Source of the DNA: Emcibacteraceae bacterium
Lineage (GTDB): Bacteria; Pseudomonadota; Alphaproteobacteria; Sphingomonadales; Emcibacteraceae
Assembly: GCA_021774795.1 (NCBI GenBank)
Contig: JAJFIR010000006.1
Coordinates: forward strand, 146,149 to 210,148
Reading direction: 5' to 3'
Length of the DNA stretch: 64,000 bases
Numbering within the stretch: the first letter of the stretch is position 1; the number at the start of each line of letters is the position of its first letter. The translations under genes were made by a program, and so were the position numbers. The notes beneath the pieces were generated by a model. It searched no databases. It saw nothing but the letters and a program-made list of their open reading frames with translations, and was not told the origin of the DNA. Shown in pieces: positions 57,936 through 64,000 of the stretch.

Positions 57936-58060
57936 CAAAAATCATTAAAGGGCAAAATAGATGATTTTAAAAGCGCAATGCGATAAGATGACAGTAATAT
58001 GAGATAAGATTTATTTTGACCGATATTTAGTTGTTATAACTGCCAGTGAGTATCTATGGA

Positions 58061-60562
58061 TCAGGCCAGTATACGTTGTGCTGGAATAGAGATTATGGCG
58101 CGTGTACCGGTTCCCACTTCACTTTCCAATGTGAAAATACCGTCATGAAGTTCTATTAATTTTTTAACGATCGGTAAGCCTAGTCCTGTACCTTCTTCAT
58201 TATGTTCATGTGTATCTTCGCATTGCTCGAAAGGATTTAAAACATGTTCCAATCTGTTGGAAGGGATACCGATTCCCGTATCAATCACTTCGATATTTAC
58301 ACCACCATCATCTGCTCTTGTCGTGCGGCAATGAACAGCTCCCCTCTCGCCTGTGAACTTAACGGCATTTGACAATAGATTAATGATTGATCTTTTAATG
58401 GCGTGCATATCGCCAACAAGTTTTAAGGTGTGCGTCTGCGGATCAGTATCACACGACAATAACACGTTTTTCTGACTGGCTTGGGGCTCAAGCATTTTTG
58501 TCGCTTCTTTTGTACACGTGAGTAGCGAAAATTCGGTTTCTTCAAGATGCCATTTTCCAGCCTCAATTTTTGAAAGATCAAGAATGTCTTTGATAACTGT
58601 TGCCAAATGTTCGCCGCTACCCTTGATGTCGTTCAGATATTCCTGATATTTTGGCTGTTTTATTTCGCCATGTAATCCAAGTAACATAACATCGGAAAAG
58701 CCGATTATGGCGTTGAGCGGCGTTCTAATTTCATGAGACATATTTGCAAGAAACGCTGACTTGGCAATATTTGCGGATTCTGCTTCTGCCTTCGCCATTT
58801 CAGCTTTTTCTTGTGCCAATTCGGCTTTTTTCTGCGAAAGAATTAGCTCTTCTTCAACGGTTTTTCTGTGGGCAACTTCACGGCGCAAAGCATTATTCCA
58901 AATTAAAACAGTTACCACTGTCACAAACGTAAAAAAGACTATTTTCCAGATAAGCTCGTAATCTTCTTTATTTTCTATTTTTAATGCCAGCCAATTTCTG
59001 GAAATTTCAGCTTTCTCACTGGTTGTTATAGATGAAATAGCTTTTTGCATAATGCTACTTAGTAAAGGGAGTTCACTACGTACCGCCATTGAGACATCTG
59101 TTTTATAAGGTGTTTCACCGACAACAACGATTTGTGAGAAACCTTCTGCAACCATATGATAAGCGGCAGATGAGATGCCACCGACATAGGCATCAACGGA
59201 ACCAGTGGATACATGGCGCAATGCTTCCGCAATAGAATTTACTTCGACAACATCTAAATCAGGATACTCATTTTTTATAAAACTATATGTTGCGGAGCCC
59301 GAAACTTGAGCTAACTTGCGACCAGCAAGACCATCCATATTGCCAAAAATATCGTTGTCGTTACGAGCAAATATTACGCTGGTCAGGGTTTTAACCGGTT
59401 CGGTAAAATTAAGGTATTTTTTTCTATCCGGAGTGGCGACCGCCATGGACAACATATCCGCTTGTCCGGTATTGATCATTTGCATACCCTCGGCCCAATT
59501 TTTATTTCCAACCCATTGGAATTCCACATTTAACTTGTCACCAATGATTTTTAAATAGTCACCAGCTATTCCACTTATTTTCCCATTTTTGTCGATAAGC
59601 TCAAGGGGGGCCGCAGTAGGGTCTGCGGCCACTCTGATTACTCTATTATTATCTAACCAGATTTGCTCTCGCGCACTAAGGTCTATTGTTTTTTCCTGAT
59701 CGCCAAGAATGTGCCATTTAGTCGTTAAGTTTCTAAACTCCTTTTTTGTTATGGCGTTCATACCCTTTGATAATATTGACGTTAATATGGGCAAGTCGCT
59801 TCGCGCTGCCAGTCTTATGTTACCTTCATTCCCGGTGTCAGGAAAAAACTTTTCTCCGATAACTTCGATGCCTCTTAAATTATTTTTCGCGATGAAATAA
59901 TTTGCAACAGGAAGTATAATTGCAAGAACATCAATATCGCCTTTGATGAGTGCATTTATAGAATCGATGGTCGTACTAAATTCCGTTAATTTAAATTCGG
60001 GATATTGAATCTTATATACGCTTGCCGGAACGTCACCGGATACAGACCCAATTCTCTTTCCTTTAAGGTCATTTATGCTTTTTATTTGCTTTGCACCTAT
60101 TTTACCGAAATATACCAACGGAAGCTCCAGATATGGTTCAGTGAAATCTAAATATTCATCGCGTTCAGACGATTGAATGATACTCTGAGCAATGTCGATT
60201 TTTCCGATCTTGAATTGGTTTAGTAGTTCCTCCCAAGCGAAGCCGCTTACATACTCAACTTTTACGTCCAGTTTTTTGGCTATCAAATTAAGATAATCTA
60301 CAGAGAACCCCATAGGATTACCGTCAACAACGTAGTCCAATGGTGCCCAGTTTTTCTCATTACTTGCCTTCAGAACGGGATGTTCAGAAAGCCACATAAG
60401 CTCTTCCTGCGTAAGATTTAATTCACTTCTGTCTTTTATTGTCTGATTAGTTTGGGAGAAGGCCGTCGGACATCCTGATAAAGTTAATGTGTGTATAAAT
60501 AACACTGTCAGGAGCGTTTTAAATACCTTAAAAAAGTTAAAATTATTATTGTTAATGTTCAT
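58061..60562 (-). CDS. BvgS-like sensor histidine kinase with two periplasmic binding domains
   Basis: An 833-residue membrane sensor kinase. A signal/lipobox-like N-terminus (LSGC at residues 28-31) precedes two tandem SBP_bac_3 domains (about 50-290 and 300-530) that bind small solutes such as amino acids. One transmembrane segment (about 538-556) leads to a short coiled coil (ELAQEKAEMAKAEAESANIAK) and a HisKA domain with His610 in MSHEIRTPLNAI. The HATPase_c domain shows NLLSNAVKF, DTGIGIP and GTGLGLPI. Unlike BvgS there is no PAS, receiver or HPt domain. No response regulator gene is adjacent. Confidence 0.92.
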   Translation of the reverse strand: MNINNNNFNFFKVFKTLLTVLFIHTLTLSGCPTAFSQTNQTIKDRSELNLTQEELMWLSEHPVLKASNEKNWAPLDYVVDGNPMGFSVDYLNLIAKKLDVKVEYVSGFAWEELLNQFKIGKIDIAQSIIQSSERDEYLDFTEPYLELPLVYFGKIGAKQIKSINDLKGKRIGSVSGDVPASVYKIQYPEFKLTEFSTTIDSINALIKGDIDVLAIILPVANYFIAKNNLRGIEVIGEKFFPDTGNEGNIRLAARSDLPILTSILSKGMNAITKKEFRNLTTKWHILGDQEKTIDLSAREQIWLDNNRVIRVAADPTAAPLELIDKNGKISGIAGDYLKIIGDKLNVEFQWVGNKNWAEGMQMINTGQADMLSMAVATPDRKKYLNFTEPVKTLTSVIFARNDNDIFGNMDGLAGRKLAQVSGSATYSFIKNEYPDLDVVEVNSIAEALRHVSTGSVDAYVGGISSAAYHMVAEGFSQIVVVGETPYKTDVSMAVRSELPLLSSIMQKAISSITTSEKAEISRNWLALKIENKEDYELIWKIVFFTFVTVVTVLIWNNALRREVAHRKTVEEELILSQKKAELAQEKAEMAKAEAESANIAKSAFLANMSHEIRTPLNAIIGFSDVMLLGLHGEIKQPKYQEYLNDIKGSGEHLATVIKDILDLSKIEAGKWHLEETEFSLLTCTKEATKMLEPQASQKNVLLSCDTDPQTHTLKLVGDMHAIKRSIINLLSNAVKFTGERGAVHCRTTRADDGGVNIEVIDTGIGIPSNRLEHVLNPFEQCEDTHEHNEEGTGLGLPIVKKLIELHDGIFTLESEVGTGTRAIISIPAQRILA

Positions 60563-60697
60563 AATTTACGACTTCATATATAAATAAGTATTTATAAATT
60601 ACCCTGTGTTAGAAATATAAATGATATAGGTTAATGTAGTTAAAATGACTGAACGTTTTTCTCAAATAACGAGCTAGTTGTTCGGTACGTTTGTAAC

Positions 60698-60733
60698 GTA
60701 ACAAGGGGTAAATTCTTTTTACCTCCTTGTTAC
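60698..60733. repeat. Long imperfect inverted repeat between sensor kinase and chemoreceptor
   Basis: Arms GTAACAAGG-GGTAAA (60698-60712) and TTTACC-T-CCTTGTTAC (60718-60733) pair over 15 bp with one bulged T and a 5-base loop. The minus strand contains a full Shine-Dalgarno AAGGAGGT inside the stem but no start codon follows. The hairpin lies about 25 bases past the chemoreceptor stop and lacks a T-tract on the leftward side, so it is not a standard intrinsic terminator; it could protect the mRNA 3' end. Confidence 0.7.
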
Positions 60734-60757
60734 AAAAATTGATATATTGATGCATTG

Positions 60758-62659
60758 TTAAGCCGTCTTTTGAATGCTTCGGTATAACTTTGTGCCTTCT
60801 TCGGCAAACCCGTTGGCACTGCTTACCGCTTCTGAAATCGAACCGATATTGGTGTTTATCGAGTCAACCGCGGTAGAGGCGAGCTGCATGTTTCCTGAAA
60901 TTTCTTTACTGGTCAATGTCTGTTCTTCAACAGCACTGGCAACCGTAGTAAAGCCACTTTCCACTGATTCCACAGAATTTTTAATATTTGCGAGTTGTTC
61001 AATAACATCATCTGACACTGACTGCATATTAGTGATTTCAGAAGAAATCTGTGTTGTTGCGTCACCTACTTGCCCGGCTAATGCTTTAACCTCAGACGCC
61101 ACAACGGCAAATCCTTTTCCGGCATCACCAGCCCGTGCCGATTCAATCGTTGCATTTAGTGCGAGCAAATTAATTTGACTTGCTATTTCCTGAATGACAA
61201 TGACGATATTGTTCATCGCTTGTGCGGCGGAGCTGAGTTTTTGCGTTGATTCGTCCGCGTTTTGAGTTTCTTCCATGGTTTTCGTAACTTCTATTCTCGA
61301 ATTTTCCATGCTTTGTGCTATTTCATTACTGGACATTTGAAATTGTTCCGTGGCTGCGCTAACGGCCTGCACGGTTTCTAATGTTTGCGTCGATGCTGCG
61401 GCAACAGAAGTTGATTGCTCGTTAGCATTGCTTACAGCGTTAAGAATTTTATCAAGATTTTCATCAACCAAGGCACCCACGCGCTCTGCCTCGTGTCTTG
61501 CATTAACTTGCTCAGTAATATCGGTAGCGTATTTTACAACCTTAAACGGTTTGCCGTCCGGATCAAAAATTGGATTATAAGACGCTTGTATCCATATTTC
61601 TTTTCCACCATTTGCAATTCTTTTATATTCGTCCGCTTGATATTCCCCGCGCGCAAGCGACTCCCAGAACTGTTTATATTCGGCACTCTGGCCATAACTT
61701 GGCTCAACAAAGAGGCTATGGTGTTTGCCTTCAATTTCAGCAAGAGAATAATTTATAGTACTCAAGAAGTTTTCATTTGCTTTTATAATTGTGCCGTCCA
61801 GGTTAAATTCGATTACTGCTTGGGATTTTCCAATCGCCTCAATTTGACCATTAGAGTCAGCTGTTTGTATGATTTGATTAGTTATGTCAGTAGCATATTT
61901 TACGACCTTGAAGGGTTTTCCGTTAGGATCAAAAATTGGATTATAAGACGCTTGTATCCAGACTACTTTTCCACCTTTACCTATTCGTTTATATTCTGCT
62001 GCTTGATATTCACCGCGGGCGAGTGATTGCCAAAACTGCTTATATTCGGCACTTTGCTTATAGTCTGACTCTACGAACAAACTGTGATGTTCACCTTTTA
62101 TTTCTTCAAGCGAATATCCTAAAGTATCCAGGAAATTTTTATTTGCAGAAATGATTGTACCATCAAGTTCAAATGATATGACGGCTTGAGATTTTGAAAT
62201 AGCATCAATCTGCCCACTGTGATCAGCTCGCACCGTAGTCTGTTCTGTAATATCAATGGCATATTTCACTACTTTGACAACATTACCATTTTTATCGAGA
62301 ATTGGATTATAGGACGCTTGTATCCAAACTTCCTTGCCGCCTTTTCCGATGCGCTTATATTCTTTCGCCTGGAATTCTCCGCGCGCAAGATTTTCCCAAA
62401 ATTGCTTATATTCATCAGATTTCTGAAACTCCGGTTCAACAAACATGCTGTGATGCTTGCCTTGTATTTCATCCAAAGAATAACCCAGCGTATCAAGGAA
62501 GTTTTTATTTGCGGTAATGATCGTACCATCAGTTTCAAATTGAATTGTTGCTTGTGATTTATCCAGTGCTTCGAGCAAGTATTTCATGTCGTTGTTATTG
62601 TGATTTGTTTTCGTTTCCCCTGATTTTCTATTTAAAGTGCCTGTAATAGACTTAAACAT
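60758..62659 (-). CDS. Soluble methyl-accepting chemotaxis protein with three PAS domains
   Basis: A 633-residue chemoreceptor with no transmembrane segment, so cytoplasmic. Three PAS-PAC units occupy residues about 29-150, 151-272 and 273-394, each containing KSQA, DGTII, YKQFW, GEYQA/GEFQA and WIQASYNPI. The C-terminal signalling domain contains the hairpin tip block [27 protein letters not shown]. It would signal through CheA/CheW. Aerotaxis or redox sensing is possible by analogy with PAS receptors, but no cofactor residue can be assigned. AGGA lies 8 bases before the ATG. Confidence 0.93.
   Translation of the reverse strand: MFKSITGTLNRKSGETKTNHNNNDMKYLLEALDKSQATIQFETDGTIITANKNFLDTLGYSLDEIQGKHHSMFVEPEFQKSDEYKQFWENLARGEFQAKEYKRIGKGGKEVWIQASYNPILDKNGNVVKVVKYAIDITEQTTVRADHSGQIDAISKSQAVISFELDGTIISANKNFLDTLGYSLEEIKGEHHSLFVESDYKQSAEYKQFWQSLARGEYQAAEYKRIGKGGKVVWIQASYNPIFDPNGKPFKVVKYATDITNQIIQTADSNGQIEAIGKSQAVIEFNLDGTIIKANENFLSTINYSLAEIEGKHHSLFVEPSYGQSAEYKQFWESLARGEYQADEYKRIANGGKEIWIQASYNPIFDPDGKPFKVVKYATDITEQVNARHEAERVGALVDENLDKILNAVSNANEQSTSVAAASTQTLETVQAVSAATEQFQMSSNEIAQSMENSRIEVTKTMEETQNADESTQKLSSAAQAMNNIVIVIQEIASQINLLALNATIESARAGDAGKGFAVVASEVKALAGQVGDATTQISSEITNMQSVSDDVIEQLANIKNSVESVESGFTTVASAVEEQTLTSKEISGNMQLASTAVDSINTNIGSISEAVSSANGFAEEGTKLYRSIQKTA
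61478..62575 (-). repeat. Three tandem 366-bp PAS-coding repeats
   Basis: The PAS units recur with an exact 122-codon period: KSQ occurs at residues 34, 156 and 278. Repeats 2 and 3 are closest; for example, AATTGGATTATAAGACGC recurs 366 bases apart (near 61571 and 61937), and the first copy differs by one base in that stretch. This indicates recent internal duplication. Confidence 0.85.
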
Positions 62660-62896
62660 TTTTGAATCCTAATTACTGTTTATCCCCCTTGCATTCAAAA
62701 ATACATTTTCAATACATAATAATATGTTTAGTAAAAAAATATTAAAATTACATTAATTACAAAAAATTACTTAATATACATATATTGGAAATATAACCAA
62801 AGCTAGTAATGGTCTGGTATTTGAAATTACGATGGGTTGATATCGAATAAGAATAATTCAATTATAAGTTGTAGTTTGATCAGATTGATGCTCTGA

Positions 62897-63517
62897 TCAA
62901 TTACGTCCAACCAGATTAATAATAACCGAAGCAAGCCGTTCGGTAATAATGTCTACACCTTTTTTGTTTGGGTGTATGGTATCAGCCTGATTGAATTCAA
63001 GTATTCCGGCCACGCCATCCAAAAAAAATGGATAGAGAGGAACTTCGTATTTATCGGCGATGTCTGTATAAATGCTATTAAAATCTTTCCCATATATTTG
63101 CCCGAGATTAGGAGGAGCCATCATACCGCCGATGAGTGTTGGAATGTTTCTGGATGTCAATATTTTCGTCATTTTATCCATATTGTTGCGTGTTACTTTG
63201 GGATCGATGCCACGAAGTGCGTCATTGCCGCCAAGGGTTAAGATGACCAAGTCAATATCTGTATAGCTGGACAAAACCCATTCCAATCGTGAAAACCCAC
63301 CCGAAGTGGTGTCGCCCGAAACACCGGCATTTATGACGGTCGCGGGAAGACCCCTTGAATTGAGTTTGCTTTCAAGCTGTACCGTAAAACTATCTTCAGT
63401 TGGTAATCCGTATCCGGCGGTTAAGCTATCACCAAATGCCAGGATTGTTTTATTTTCGGCACTAATTGCAACAGAGCCACAAAAATAAACTATCATCGCA
63501 ATAAACGCGCATTTCAT
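62897..63517 (-). CDS. tesA: Arylesterase / TesA-like GDSL lipase
   Basis: Secreted SGNH hydrolase of about 206 residues. I start at 63517 because residues 1-20 (MKCAFIAMIVYFCGSVAISA) form a signal peptide; the frame remains open further upstream to 63625 but that overlaps the divergent ABC gene. SGNH blocks are AFGDSLTAGYGL (Ser), INAGVSGDTTSGG (Gly), LGGNDALRGI (Asn) and DTIHPNKKG (His). Divergence from a ybbA-type ABC gene reproduces the E. coli tesA-ybbA arrangement. Confidence 0.93.
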   Translation of the reverse strand: MKCAFIAMIVYFCGSVAISAENKTILAFGDSLTAGYGLPTEDSFTVQLESKLNSRGLPATVINAGVSGDTTSGGFSRLEWVLSSYTDIDLVILTLGGNDALRGIDPKVTRNNMDKMTKILTSRNIPTLIGGMMAPPNLGQIYGKDFNSIYTDIADKYEVPLYPFFLDGVAGILEFNQADTIHPNKKGVDIITERLASVIINLVGRN

Positions 63518-63611
63518 CGCATTTAATTTGATCAATGTTATTTGAAGATTTAGATTTTTATAGTACAACACACTAACTTTCCTGTTCGGTTTGGATTTAA
63601 CGAGTAAGAAT

Positions 63612-64000
63612 ATGACTAATAACACGATACTTGAGTTAAAGAATATTCATCTCAGGCTTAAAAGCAATGATTTTGAAGTCAATATTTTAAATGGTATAGA
63701 TTTAAAAGTTGACGAAGGTAAGGCAATAGCCGTTTTAGGCGCATCCGGGTCTGGTAAGTCAAGTATGATGTCAGTGATGAATGGGCTTGAACGTCAAACA
63801 TCAGGCAGAGTTATTGTCGCTGATCACGTGCTTGATAAAATGAATGAAGACGAGCTTGCCATGTTCAGGCGAGATAATATCGGTATAATATTGCAAGCCT
63901 TCCACCTTATACCGACCATGACGGCTCTGGAAAATGTGTCCGTTCCGCTTGAACTGGCGGGCGTTAAAGATGCTGAAACTATCGCAAAAAAAATGCTTTT
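63612..64000 (+). CDS. ybbA: ABC transporter ATP-binding protein, YbbA/LolD-like (5' part)
   Basis: The first 129 codons of an ABC ATPase that runs off the window. The Walker A is GASGSGKSS and the Q-loop is IILQAFHLIPTMTALENV, as in the LolD/MacB/YbbA group that serves FtsX-type permeases. The pairing with divergent tesA supports YbbA. An AAGAAT precedes the ATG. The permease should lie to the right. Confidence 0.88.
   Translation, partial: MTNNTILELKNIHLRLKSNDFEVNILNGIDLKVDEGKAIAVLGASGSGKSSMMSVMNGLERQTSGRVIVADHVLDKMNEDELAMFRRDNIGIILQAFHLIPTMTALENVSVPLELAGVKDAETIAKKML

Noticed and set aside
61478..62575. Phased repeats as a possible CRISPR or satellite array
   Set aside because: The 366-base period is coding and corresponds to PAS domains; there are no short repeats with unique spacers.

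Overview
This window comes from the chromosome of a low-to-moderate-GC alphaproteobacterium. The order dxr-rseP-bamA-skp-fabZ followed by gltA, gltX and comEC is the alphaproteobacterial envelope cluster. The blocks RNase E/amidase/PBP1A/prfB, bactofilin-M23/DUF455/bcp/glnE and tyrS/anmK are also typical of that class. The RNase E ends in a GWW motif like the PNPase-binding motif described in Caulobacter. A methyl-accepting chemotaxis protein suggests a chemotactic cell. I cannot place it to genus.

Layout. 0-11 kb: isoprenoid (dxr), envelope protease and OMP assembly (rseP, bamA, skp), then a separate fabZ-gloA unit, leftward gltX-gltA and rightward comEC. lpxD, lpxA, lpxI, lpxB and lexA, which normally sit here, are absent. 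11-23 kb: an accessory catabolic region with an acyl-CoA ligase, a ThDP enzyme carrying a Tat-type leader, a Rieske oxygenase, a Tat-linked two-subunit GMC dehydrogenase, two Fe(II)/2-oxoglutarate oxygenase-like proteins, a gamma-glutamyltransferase and a decayed MFS transporter. 23-30 kb: uvrB, aspartate aminotransferase, HAD phosphatase, LysR regulator, thioredoxin reductase, in a visibly GC-richer stretch. 30-44 kb: DsbA/ScsC-like thiol oxidoreductase, M48 protease, RNase E, cell-wall amidase, LysE exporter, PBP1A, prfB with a programmed frameshift, bactofilin with its M23 partner, DUF455 and Bcp. 44-57 kb: glnE, a giant AsmA/YhdP-like protein, an LD-carboxypeptidase, tyrS, anmK, two alpha/beta hydrolases and a coupled pair of cysteine desulfurases. 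58-64 kb: a dual-SBP sensor kinase, a soluble triple-PAS chemoreceptor, a TesA-type esterase and the start of a divergent YbbA-type ABC ATPase.

Most notable: (1) precise absence of the lipid A genes from an otherwise syntenic locus; (2) two intergenic loci (about 27.6-27.7 and 57.8-57.9 kb) whose minus strands show hairpins exposing C-rich anti-Shine-Dalgarno motifs followed by strong intrinsic terminators, resembling the alphaproteobacterial CcsR/cuckoo small RNAs; (3) the 12-23 kb cluster combining apparently exported and cytoplasmic redox enzymes around a palindromic putative operator; (4) two genes (comEC, lysE-type) whose frames extend upstream of any ATG/GTG/TTG codon; (5) an MFS pseudogene made by one internal out-of-frame deletion.

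All calls rest on reading motifs and synteny by eye. No database search or structure prediction was run.
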